Assembly: GCA_946481495.1 (NCBI GenBank)
Contig: CAMLNW010000074.1
Span: forward strand, 1 to 10,996
From: an uncultured Actinomycetes bacterium
Lineage (GTDB): Bacteria; Actinomycetota; Thermoleophilia; Solirubrobacterales; Thermoleophilaceae
Direction of reading: 5' to 3'
Length of the DNA stretch: 10,996 bases
Shown here: positions 1 to 7,095 of the stretch, in pieces
Layout of the letters: the number at the start of each line of letters is the position of its first letter
Position numbering within the stretch: position 1 is the first letter of the stretch
The notes under the pieces: model-generated
Database searches by the model: none
What the model saw: the letters and a program-made list of their open reading frames with translations, nothing else
Told to the model about the DNA's origin: nothing
Position numbers and translations under genes: made by a program

Positions 1-459
1 CCGATCCTGCGCAAGGACTTCACGGTCGATCCCTACATGCTCTATGAGGCGCGCGCGGCTGGCGCCGATGCCGTCCTGCTAGTCGTTGGCTCGGTCGGCG
101 ACGACGCCCTGGCCAACCTGCTGGCGGGGGCACGCGAGCTCGATCTCGACGCGATCGTTGAGGTTCACAAGCCCGACGAGCTTGAAGTGGCGCTCGCGAT
201 CGACGCCGACGTGATCGGGATCAACAACCGCGATCTGACGGACTTCAGCGTCGACGTCGCGCGGACCTTCGACCTGCTGCCGGACGTCCCGGCCGGCAAG
301 GTCGTCGTCTCGGAGTCGGGCATCGTCCGCCGGGAGCAGATCGAGGAGCTCGAGGGTGTTGGCGTCGATGCGGTCCTAGTCGGCGAGACCGTGATGCGCG
401 CCGACGACCCAGAGGCCGCGGTGCGCGGGCTTTTAGGCGCGCTTAAGCAGCACAGCTAA
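1..459 (+). CDS. trpC: Indole-3-glycerol phosphate synthase, C-terminal part (5' truncated by window edge)
   Basis: The enzyme converts CdRP (carboxyphenylamino-deoxyribulose phosphate) to indole-3-glycerol phosphate in cytoplasmic tryptophan synthesis. The frame is open from base 1 and gives 152 residues. The family is about 260 residues long, so roughly the first 105-110 are missing. The fragment opens with the IGPS signature ILRKDF, whose Lys (fragment residue 5) matches the catalytic Lys of the TIM barrel. It then shows EARAAGADAVLL, VEVHKPDELE (catalytic Glu at about 54), GINNRDL (substrate-binding Asn at about 75) and VSESGI (Glu105-Ser106 phosphate/active-site pair), and ends with a VGETVMR-type barrel end. 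All expected residues of this part are present, so the enzyme looks intact. The stop TAA is at 457-459, and the htrA-like gene starts 11 bases later, suggesting cotranscription. Confidence 0.96.
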   Translation, partial: PILRKDFTVDPYMLYEARAAGADAVLLVVGSVGDDALANLLAGARELDLDAIVEVHKPDELEVALAIDADVIGINNRDLTDFSVDVARTFDLLPDVPAGKVVVSESGIVRREQIEELEGVGVDAVLVGETVMRADDPEAAVRGLLGALKQHS

Positions 460-470
460 GACTGCGTGTC

Positions 471-1709
471 ATGAACGACACGACCCCGCCACAGAAGCGC
501 TCATCGATTCCAACTTTCCTGGCCGGGGCACTTGGGGGGCTGCTCGTGCTCGTCCTCGGTGCCGCGCTGATCGCGACCGACGTGATCGACACCGGGGACG
601 ACACGACGACCGTCGAGCGCACCGCGCTGCCGACGCGTGCCGTGGCGGATGTCGGCGGGGGCCGCACGGTCGCCGACATCTACAAGGAGGAGGGGCAAGG
701 CGTCGTCTTCATCCAAGCTCAGGTGTCCAGCTCTGGGTCTACGTCGCCATTTGGAAGCCCCGATCAAGGCGGTACCGCCACCGGCTCGGGTTTCGTGGTG
801 GACAAGAACGGAACGATCCTGACCAACGCCCACGTGGTCGACGGGTCTAATGACGTCAGCGTCCGGTTCGAGGACGACGGGGATTTCATCGACGCCGAGG
901 TACTCGGACGAGATGTGTCTACGGACGTAGCGGTGCTGAGGGTCGATCCAGACGAGGTGGATCTCAAGCCTCTCCCGCTGGGTGACTCGTCGAGCGTCCA
1001 GGTCGGGGATCCCCTGATCGCGATCGGCAACCCCTTCGGCACCTACACCCGTTCGGTGACCACCGGCATCGTGTCAGCCAAGCAGCGTCAGATCGAGGCG
1101 CCCAATGGGTTCGCGATCGAGAACGTCATCCAGACCGACGCGGCCATCAATCCAGGTAATTCCGGTGGTCCGCTGCTCGATGCGGACGGACGTGTCGTTG
1201 GGATCAACTCTCAGATCGCTACTGGCGGAACGTCCTCTGGATCGGTCGGCATCGGGTTCGCTGTTCCGATCAACACGGTCAAGAAGCTGCTGCCAACGCT
1301 CAAGCAGGGCGAGGAGATCGAGCGTGCCTATCTCGGCATCAAGATGGTCGGCGTGACCCAGGACATCGCACGTGACTTCAACCTCGCGGCGGACCAGGGT
1401 GCGCTTGTTCAGGAGGTCGTCGAGAACGGCCCGGCCGACAAGGCTGGCCTGCGGGCGGGAGGTACTTCGACAGCGGATGGGATTCGCGCCGGAGGCGATT
1501 TGATCGTCGAGGTCGACGGCAAGGAGGTCAAGTCGTCGGACGACGTGCCGGCGGCGATCGCGAATGCCCAGCCCGGCGACAAGGTCGAAGTCGTCTTCTA
1601 CCGCGGCGACGAGCGCAAGACCGTCGAGGTCGAGCTCGGCAAGCGGCCCGCGTCGCTGCAAGGAAGCGAGCAGGATCAGGGCGACGGCACGTTGCCGGAC
1701 CTTCCGTAG
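471..1709 (+). CDS. HtrA/DegP-type trypsin-like serine protease with PDZ domain, membrane-anchored
   Basis: This is a 412-residue S1C-family protease, likely acting outside the membrane in quality control of misfolded envelope proteins. Residues 1-13 are a short cytoplasmic tail. Residues about 14-37 form one hydrophobic anchor with no clear cleavage site, followed by an acidic/Thr-rich linker. The protease domain spans about 65-275. The triad is visible as His121 (TNAHVVDG), Asp152 (STDVAVLRVD) and Ser231 (GNSGGPLL). A PDZ domain follows at about 286-392 (YLGIKMVGV, GPADKAGL, GGDLIVEVDGKEV), and the tail is polar. Length and layout fit single-PDZ HtrA proteins of Gram-positive bacteria. The ATG at 471 is the first start that keeps the whole anchor; no Shine-Dalgarno site precedes it. 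The gene sits between trpC and trpF with no pathway connection to them. Exact paralogue (DegP, HtrA or PepD-like) cannot be decided. Confidence 0.95.
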   Translation: MNDTTPPQKRSSIPTFLAGALGGLLVLVLGAALIATDVIDTGDDTTTVERTALPTRAVADVGGGRTVADIYKEEGQGVVFIQAQVSSSGSTSPFGSPDQGGTATGSGFVVDKNGTILTNAHVVDGSNDVSVRFEDDGDFIDAEVLGRDVSTDVAVLRVDPDEVDLKPLPLGDSSSVQVGDPLIAIGNPFGTYTRSVTTGIVSAKQRQIEAPNGFAIENVIQTDAAINPGNSGGPLLDADGRVVGINSQIATGGTSSGSVGIGFAVPINTVKKLLPTLKQGEEIERAYLGIKMVGVTQDIARDFNLAADQGALVQEVVENGPADKAGLRAGGTSTADGIRAGGDLIVEVDGKEVKSSDDVPAAIANAQPGDKVEVVFYRGDERKTVEVELGKRPASLQGSEQDQGDGTLPDLP

Positions 1710-1760
1710 AGAACTTCCATAGCCGGCTCGATCGCTCCCACGGAGTCGGCTCGGAATACA

Positions 1761-1791
1761 CGCAGGCCCGTCCCTCCAGGGCGGGCCTGCG
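1761..1791 (+). terminator. GC-rich hairpin between htrA and trpF; possible terminator or trpF leader element
   Basis: CGCAGGCCCG (1761-1770) pairs perfectly with CGGGCCTGCG (1782-1791). One wobble and two more GC pairs extend the stem inward to about 13 pairs with a CTCCA loop (1774-1778). No T-run follows, so it is not a classical intrinsic terminator. Its 3' arm ends only 11 bases before the trpF GTG, so it could also limit ribosome access to trpF. A second tiny stem, CGAC/GTCG around GATT (1790-1801), abuts it. Confidence 0.55.
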
Positions 1792-1802
1792 ACGATTGTC
1801 GT

Positions 1803-2441
1803 GTGACCCGAGTCAAGTCCTGCGGCATCACAAACCTCGACGACGCCCAGCGCTGCGCCGATCTCGGCGCCTGGGCGGTCGGGCTGATCCTTTGGCCAGG
1901 TAGCCCGCGCGCCTGTCATCCCGCGGTCGCCGAGCAGATCGGCGCAGCGCTGCACCGGCGCTGCGAGATCGCGGGAGTGTTCGTCAACGCGACGCTCGAC
2001 GAGGTCGCGCTGGCAGCCGACCGCTATGGACTGTCGCTGCTTCAGTTTCACGGCGACGAGGGGCCTATCTACTGTCGTGAGGCAGCTCGCCGGACCGGCT
2101 GCAAGACGATGAAGGCGGTGCGCGTCAAGGATGCTGCTTCGGTGCGCGGCATTGAGGCGTTTGGAACCGACTTCCATCTGCTCGACGCATACGTGCCGAA
2201 TGTGCGTGGCGGGACTGGGGCGACGTTCGAGTGGGATCTGCTGCGCCACCATCGCGGCAGCGTGCCTGTCGTGCTCTCGGGAGGCTTGACCGTCGACAAC
2301 GTGGGGGAGGCGATCAACGCCGTTCGTCCGTTTGCCGTCGACAGCGCCAGCGGCACCGAGTCCAGTCCGGGGCACAAGGATCCTGAGCGGCTCGAGGCGT
2401 TTCAGGAAGCAGTGTCGGCAGCAGATCTCGTCTCCCACTAA
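1803..2441 (+). CDS. trpF: Phosphoribosylanthranilate isomerase
   Basis: This enzyme performs the Amadori rearrangement of N-(5'-phosphoribosyl)anthranilate to CdRP, the step before TrpC. The protein has 212 residues, normal for the family, and is a single (beta/alpha)8 barrel. Visible signatures are VKSCGIT with the general-base Cys7, LLQFHGDE (79-86), LLDAY with the general-acid Asp128, GGTGATFEW (136-144), VVLSGGL (156-162) and the phosphate-binding end DSASGTESSPGHKD (180-193). The last differs slightly from the usual DVSSGVE form but keeps the key glycine and serines. The GTG at 1803 puts the catalytic Cys at position 7, as in characterised TrpF proteins. A GTG two bases earlier runs straight into a stop. 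No Shine-Dalgarno site is visible. The gene lies 93 bases after htrA, behind a hairpin. Confidence 0.95.
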   Translation: MTRVKSCGITNLDDAQRCADLGAWAVGLILWPGSPRACHPAVAEQIGAALHRRCEIAGVFVNATLDEVALAADRYGLSLLQFHGDEGPIYCREAARRTGCKTMKAVRVKDAASVRGIEAFGTDFHLLDAYVPNVRGGTGATFEWDLLRHHRGSVPVVLSGGLTVDNVGEAINAVRPFAVDSASGTESSPGHKDPERLEAFQEAVSAADLVSH

Positions 2442-2461
2442 GATCGCTGAGGTCAGGCCAG

Positions 2462-2504
2462 TTGGCCCGGCGTTGTCAATCGAGCCCGGGAGGGACCGGG
2501 CCAA
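2462..2504 (+). promoter_or_regulatory. Inverted repeat in the leader of the small secreted-protein gene
   Basis: TTGGCCCGG (2462-2470) is perfectly complementary to CCGGGCCAA (2496-2504), a 9-pair GC-rich stem. The 25-base loop itself holds the palindrome CCCGGG (2485-2490). The structure ends four bases before the AGGAGGG Shine-Dalgarno site of the next gene. It may be a terminator remnant for trpF (there is no T-run), an mRNA stabiliser, or a translational control element. The role is inferred only from position. Confidence 0.4.
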
Positions 2505-2507
2505 GCT

Positions 2508-2514
2508 AGGAGGG
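2508..2514 (+). promoter_or_regulatory. Strong Shine-Dalgarno site deciding a TTG start
   Basis: AGGAGGG lies five bases before the TTG at 2520 and is the strongest ribosome-binding site in the window. It fixes the start of the small secreted protein at a rare TTG codon, which also gives a well-formed signal peptide beginning Met-Lys-Lys. Confidence 0.8.
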
Positions 2515-2519
2515 TTACC

Positions 2520-2879
2520 TTGAAGAAGTTTGCAAGCGCTCTAGCGATCGCTGCTGCGATCGCCGTTGTCGTGCCGGCTTCGGCATCAGCGCTCACGCGC
2601 GACGTGCTGATTCAGTCTTCGACGCCGGACTTGGCGGCCAGCGGGGCATGGGACCAGCAATACACGCTGCTCGCCAATAACTCGTACCACTGGGCGACCA
2701 GGTATCGCGACTGCTCCCGGATCAACAACACGGCGATCAGGTGCTGGTGGACTCGTGGAAGCACGCCGACGGATCAGGCGTGGGCCAGCGTACGCTGGAA
2801 CTGCCTGACTGACAAGGATCACTACTCGGGCAACGTCTACCGGTATCTGACCAACTGCAATCTGACCTACGGCGCGTAG
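2520..2879 (+). CDS. Small secreted Trp-rich, four-cysteine protein of unknown function
   Basis: I do not recognise a family. The protein has 119 residues. Residues 1-24 form a classical Sec signal peptide: MKK, then a long Ala/Ile/Val core, then the PASASA cleavage site with probable cut after Ala24. The mature part is about 95 residues with four Cys (65, 75, 95, 113), enough for two disulfides, and six Trp (44, 58, 76, 77, 88, 93), an unusually high share. It also has many Tyr, Asn and Arg, as in RYRDCSR, RCWWTRG and SVRWNC. There is no lipobox, membrane anchor or enzyme motif. It is less GC-biased in codon use than trpB or trpA. The start is TTG, backed by a strong AGGAGGG site. A hairpin lies upstream and an intrinsic terminator 7 bases after the stop, so it looks like its own transcription unit inside the trp locus. 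A small extracellular or cell-wall protein is likely. Confidence 0.85.
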   Translation: MKKFASALAIAAAIAVVVPASASALTRDVLIQSSTPDLAASGAWDQQYTLLANNSYHWATRYRDCSRINNTAIRCWWTRGSTPTDQAWASVRWNCLTDKDHYSGNVYRYLTNCNLTYGA

Positions 2880-2886
2880 TGATGCT

Positions 2887-2922
2887 CGTCGGCCGGACGC
2901 TTGCGTCCGGCCGACGTTCTCT
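2887..2922 (+). terminator. Intrinsic terminator after the small secreted-protein gene
   Basis: CGTCGGCCGGAC (2887-2898) and GTCCGGCCGACG (2905-2916) form a perfect 12-pair stem. The central GCTTGC can close one more pair. A pyrimidine/T-rich tail, TTCTCT (2917-2922), follows. The stem starts 7 bases after the stop of the secreted-protein gene and ends 36 bases before trpB, so it should cut readthrough from trpF and the secreted-protein gene into trpB. Confidence 0.8.
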
Positions 2923-2939
2923 GCGCAGAGTCGATGCGT

Positions 2940-2945
2940 CATCAT
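2940..2945 (+). promoter_or_regulatory. Possible -10 box for leaderless trpB transcript
   Basis: CATCAT lies seven bases before the trpB ATG and matches the TATAAT consensus at four of six bases. No Shine-Dalgarno site precedes the ATG, and a terminator lies just upstream, so trpB needs a promoter here. No convincing -35 box is visible. Confidence 0.35.
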
Positions 2946-2952
2946 CAGCCGC

Positions 2953-4115
<1,163 letters not shown>

Positions 4116-4119
<4 letters not shown>

Positions 4120-4910
4120 ACGCCGTCGGGGAGCTCGAGGGCGCGCAGCGGATCGCGACGGCCTTCGCCGATCACGGCAAGCGGGCCGCGCTGATGCCCT
4201 ACTTGATGGGCGGCTACCCGTCGGTCGACGAGTCGCTCGCGGCCGGGCTCGCGGCGATCGACGCCGGCGCCGATCTGATCGAGCTGGGGATCCCGTTCTC
4301 GGATCCGCTTGCGGACGGACCCGTGATCCACGCGGCCGGCACCGCGGCGCTCGAGGCCGGCGTCACCCCAGACGACGTGCTGGGTGTCTGCAAGGGCCTC
4401 TCCGAGCGCGTCCCGGTCGTGCTGATGGTCTACTCGAACATCGTCCTGGCAGATGGGACCGACCGCTTCGTGCGCGCGGCAGCCGCGGCCGGAGCCGCTG
4501 GCTTGATCGTGCCCGACATGCCGCAGGACGAGGCAGCCACCACGCGGGCGCTCTGCGACGCGGCGGGGCTGGCGCTGGTGCCGCTCGTCGCCCCGTCGAG
4601 CACGCCCGAGCGGGTCGCGGAGATCGGTCGCCAGGCGCGCGGCTTCGTCTACGCCGTGTCGCTTGCCGGGACGACCGGCGAGCGCGACGAGCTACCGCCC
4701 GAGTTGCCGCAGCTGGTCGAGCGGGTCCGCGCGGCGACAAGCGTCCCGGTGGCGGTCGGCTTCGGCATCTCGACCGGTCCGCAGGCCGCGACCGTCGGCG
4801 ATCTCGCGGACGGCGCGATCGTTGGCAGCCGCATCGTGCGCGCGGCCGGCGAGGGCGGGGCGGAGGCGGTCGGCGAGGTCGTCGGCGAGTTGTCCGACGC
4901 GCTCCGATAA
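4116..4910 (+). CDS. trpA: Tryptophan synthase alpha subunit
   Basis: TrpA cleaves indole-3-glycerol phosphate to indole and glyceraldehyde-3-phosphate; indole is channelled to TrpB. The protein has 264 residues, typical of the family, in a TIM-barrel fold. Visible features are [11 protein letters not shown] (26-36), the signature [17 protein letters not shown] with catalytic Glu56 and Asp67, [31 protein letters not shown], the [14 protein letters not shown] loop 6, VAVGFGIST, and [10 protein letters not shown] phosphate-binding turns. It starts at a TTG that overlaps the trpB stop (TTGA), with a GAGGTG site eight bases upstream; the next start codons would cut into the first helix. The overlap implies stoichiometric coupled translation with TrpB. 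No oddities are seen. Confidence 0.97.
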
Positions 4911-4911
4911 T
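4906..4911 (+). promoter_or_regulatory. Possible -10 box upstream of the 62-residue membrane protein
   Basis: GATAAT overlaps the trpA stop and lies 11 bases before the ATG at 4923. It matches TATAAT at five of six bases in otherwise GC-rich DNA. No Shine-Dalgarno site is present. It could give a very short leader, or be chance because TAA is the trpA stop. Confidence 0.3.
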
Positions 4912-4922
4912 CTGCCGCGCCC

Positions 4923-5111
4923 ATGATCGTTCTAGTCACCCTCACCTTCGGCCTCGTCGTCTGGATCGTCGCCTGGGCCTTCGGCATCAAGGCGTTCGAC
5001 GCGTTCCTGTTCACTGGATTCGTCGCGCTCGCGGCCGCCGCGGTGAGGATCGCGCTGCCGTTCGTCAAGCAGATCTTGACCGGCAAGACAGCGGCGCCAG
5101 GCGAGCAGTAG
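4923..5111 (+). CDS. Small two-helix membrane protein, unknown function
   Basis: The protein has 62 residues and I do not recognise a family. Residues 2-21 (with LVVWIVAWAFGI) and about 27-48 (with LFTGFVALAAAA) form two hydrophobic helices joined by a short loop containing Lys23 and Asp26. A basic then polar tail (KQ, GK, APGEQ) follows, which suggests a hairpin with both ends in the cytoplasm. The ATG at 4923 follows the trpA stop by 12 bases, and the next gene begins 26 bases after its own stop, so it is probably expressed with trpA. Codon use matches the neighbours. Signatures resemble generic small integral membrane proteins of high-GC Gram-positives; no specific role can be named. Confidence 0.75.
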   Translation: MIVLVTLTFGLVVWIVAWAFGIKAFDAFLFTGFVALAAAAVRIALPFVKQILTGKTAAPGEQ

Positions 5112-5123
5112 CCGCGCTCTTCC

Positions 5124-5129
5124 TAGAAT
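5124..5129 (+). promoter_or_regulatory. Possible -10 box for a leaderless lipoprotein transcript
   Basis: TAGAAT lies eight bases before the GTG at 5138, a spacing that would place the transcription start at or next to the start codon. It matches TATAAT at five of six bases. No Shine-Dalgarno site is present and no clear -35 box is seen. Confidence 0.4.
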
Positions 5130-5137
5130 CCGCGGCT

Positions 5138-6148
5138 GTGCGCCGCGCCCTCCCGCTCTTGCTCGCCGTCGCCGTGGCGTCGGTCAGCGCCTGTGGCGAC
5201 GACGATCCCGAGTCGACGCGCGTCCGTGGCGACACCCTGACCGTCTACGCCAGCGTGCCGGAGCACGGCGCCGAGGCCCGCGCCGGGCAGGCGGCCGTGG
5301 CCGGTATGCGCCAGGCGCTCGCGGCTGCCGGTGGGGAGGCCGCCGGTCGCAAGGTCAAGCTGGTGACGCTGCCTTCGACGCGCCCCGGCGACGACACCTG
5401 GGATCCCGGCACGGTCGAGTCGAACGCCGATCGCGCCGTCGAGGACCCGACGACGATCGCCTACATCGGCGAGCTTGACCGCGGCGCGTCGGCGGTGTCG
5501 CTGCCGGTCACCAACCGCGAGCAGATCCTCCAGGTGTCGCCGGCCGACACCCTGACGAGCCTCACGCGCCGGCCTCCGGGCCGTCCGCGGGCCGGGCCGG
5601 AGCGCTACTACCCGTCGGAGCTGCGGACGTTCGTCCGGCTCGTGCCATCCGATCTCGGCGCCGCCCGCCGGGTGGTCGGCGACCTGCGTGCCCGCAACAC
5701 GCGGCGGTTGGCGATCGTCACTGGCGACGGGATCGCCGACCACGAGTTCGAAGCGATGCTGCTCGGCCTGATCGGCACCGGGCAGCCGCAGACGATCGAT
5801 CGATTCGCCGCCCCCGGACCTGACGACGATCCCGACAGCATCAGCGACCTCGCCGACGATCTCGTGGACAGCGATCCCCAGGTGATCGTCTACATCGCGC
5901 CCGACAGCCGGCCGACGCGCGCCGTGCTTGCCGCAATCGCTGCACGGCTGCCGGGCGTGGCGCTGATCAGCGGTCCCGTGGCCGCGCGCCAGCGGCAGCT
6001 GTCGGCGCGGTCGGCACACTGCGCGCGCCTGCTTGGCCGCGAGGCGATGCGGCTGACGCTCGCCGCGGTCGACGCGGCCGGGCCGGACCGGCGCGCTGTC
6101 GTGAAGGCGGCCAAGGCCGCGCCGCTGCCGGTCAGTCCTTGCCGGTAG
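5138..6148 (+). CDS. Branched-chain amino-acid-type substrate-binding lipoprotein, C-terminal lobe shortened
   Basis: This is a probable type I periplasmic-binding-fold lipoprotein of 336 residues. Residues 1-18 are a lipoprotein signal peptide with lipobox VSAC, giving lipidated Cys19, then an acidic linker. The first lobe shows the LivJ/LivK-like pattern: GQAAVAGMRQALAAAGGEAAGRKVKL, then TIAYIGELDRGASAVSLPVTN (106-126) and ILQVSPADTLTSLT. The second lobe has RRLAIVTGDG, PQVIVYIAPDSRPTRAVLAAI and LISGP (277-281). Homologues usually continue with a longer segment to a GYEAM helix and then a beta-rich end; here REAMRLTLAAVDAAG (301-315) comes soon after, and the protein stops at 336. Whether it still binds ligand is unclear, and the ligand is unknown. 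The GTG start at 5138 gives an ideal signal peptide. Its last 17 bases overlap the convergent epimerase gene. No permease or ATPase gene is next to it. Confidence 0.8.
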   Translation: MRRALPLLLAVAVASVSACGDDDPESTRVRGDTLTVYASVPEHGAEARAGQAAVAGMRQALAAAGGEAAGRKVKLVTLPSTRPGDDTWDPGTVESNADRAVEDPTTIAYIGELDRGASAVSLPVTNREQILQVSPADTLTSLTRRPPGRPRAGPERYYPSELRTFVRLVPSDLGAARRVVGDLRARNTRRLAIVTGDGIADHEFEAMLLGLIGTGQPQTIDRFAAPGPDDDPDSISDLADDLVDSDPQVIVYIAPDSRPTRAVLAAIAARLPGVALISGPVAARQRQLSARSAHCARLLGREAMRLTLAAVDAAGPDRRAVVKAAKAAPLPVSPCR

Positions 6149-7055
6149 CGAGCCTCAGCGCTCGCTCGAGCTGGGGCTCGCTGAACTCGTAGCCCAGCTC
6201 TTGCAGACGCGCTGGGACGGCACGGACCCCAGTCGTGACGATCTGGGCCATGTCGCCGTAGAGCGCCTTGACCGCGAGTCCCGGAACCGGCGCGAAGGCG
6301 GGCCGGTGGAGGACGCGGCCGAGTGTCTTCGACAACTCGGCGTTGGTCACGGGCGCCGGCGCCGCCAGGTTGAGCGGGCCCGTGGCGCCACTGTCGTCGA
6401 GGCAGAAGATCTGCGCGCCGACGACGTCGTCGGTGTGGATCCACGGCATGTACTGACGGCCGCCGGCGACCGGTCCGCCGATCCCCAGCTTGAACGGCGG
6501 CAGCATCTTCTCGAGTGCTCCGCCGCTTTCCGAAAGCACGACTCCGGTACGTGTGAGGGCGACGCGCATGCCGAGCCCCGCGGCGGCGTGCGCCTCGCCC
6601 TCCCAGTCGGCGCAGACCCGGGCGAGGAAGTCGTCGCCGGCCAGCGCGTCCTCGGTGACGGGCTCGTCGCCACGCGGGCCGTAGAAGCCGCTCGCCGACT
6701 GTGAGACCAGCACGCCGGGCCGCTCGCCGTCGGGGAGCTCGCGCAGGGCGGCGACGAGGTTGCGCGTCGCCAGGACGCGCGAGTCGCGGATCTCGCGGCG
6801 GGCGGCGTCGGTCCAGCGCTGGGCCACCGGCTCGCCGAGCAGGTGGACGACGCCGTCACGGCCGCCGAGGGCGATCTGCGGCGGCTGCTCGCCCTGAGGG
6901 TCGGTCCAGACGGCGGCGGCCGCGCGACCGCCGAACAGGCGCTCCGTCTTGCCGGCGTCGCGCGTCAGCACGGTCACCTCGTCGCCGCGGTCGAGCAGCG
7001 CCTCGACGAGTGGACGGCCGAGCATCCCGGTTGCGCCCGTGACGGTGACCTTCAT
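6132..7055 (-). CDS. TIGR01777-type NAD(P)-dependent epimerase / extended SDR protein
   Basis: This 307-residue protein of the YfcH-like extended short-chain dehydrogenase family probably acts on a nucleotide-sugar or similar substrate; no member role is firmly known to me. The N-terminal Rossmann motif GATGMLG (7-13) follows the first strand MKVTVT. Further family marks are VVHLLGEPVA (69-78), RVLATRNLV, the active-site region VSQSASGFYGPRGDE (117-131) with Tyr125, RTGVVLS (169-175), GIGGPVAGGRQYMPWIHTDDVV (191-212) and NLAAPAPVTNAELSKTLG. A DUF1731-like C-terminus (about 252-299) follows, with RPAFAPVPGLAVKALYG. The SDR Lys of a YxxxK pair is not evident, as is usual in this subfamily. It lies 40 bases downstream of the malic enzyme on the same strand, so cotranscription is possible. 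Its 3' end overlaps the lipoprotein gene tail to tail. Confidence 0.93.
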   Translation of the reverse strand: MKVTVTGATGMLGRPLVEALLDRGDEVTVLTRDAGKTERLFGGRAAAAVWTDPQGEQPPQIALGGRDGVVHLLGEPVAQRWTDAARREIRDSRVLATRNLVAALRELPDGERPGVLVSQSASGFYGPRGDEPVTEDALAGDDFLARVCADWEGEAHAAAGLGMRVALTRTGVVLSESGGALEKMLPPFKLGIGGPVAGGRQYMPWIHTDDVVGAQIFCLDDSGATGPLNLAAPAPVTNAELSKTLGRVLHRPAFAPVPGLAVKALYGDMAQIVTTGVRAVPARLQELGYEFSEPQLERALRLATGKD

Positions 7056-7062
7056 CCTCTTG

Positions 7063-7068
7063 ACCTTA
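7063..7068 (-). promoter_or_regulatory. Possible -10 box upstream of the epimerase gene
   Basis: On the minus strand TAAGGT lies seven bases before the ATG at 7055, as expected for a leaderless promoter. The AAGG within it could instead be a weak Shine-Dalgarno site eight bases from the ATG, so the call is ambiguous. Confidence 0.3.
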
Positions 7069-7095
7069 CGCGGAGCCGCGCCGGTCGGATGAGAG

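Noticed and set aside
1074..2504. Long minus-strand open frame across htrA and trpF
   Set aside because: It spans two well-supported plus-strand genes, a hairpin and intergenic DNA, and shows no recognisable protein motif. It is an artefact of high GC.
5111..5136. Inverted repeat GCCGCG...CGCGGC around TAGAAT before the lipoprotein gene
   Set aside because: The arms are only six pairs of simple GC sequence with a 14-base loop. This is expected by chance in such DNA and is not enough to call an operator.
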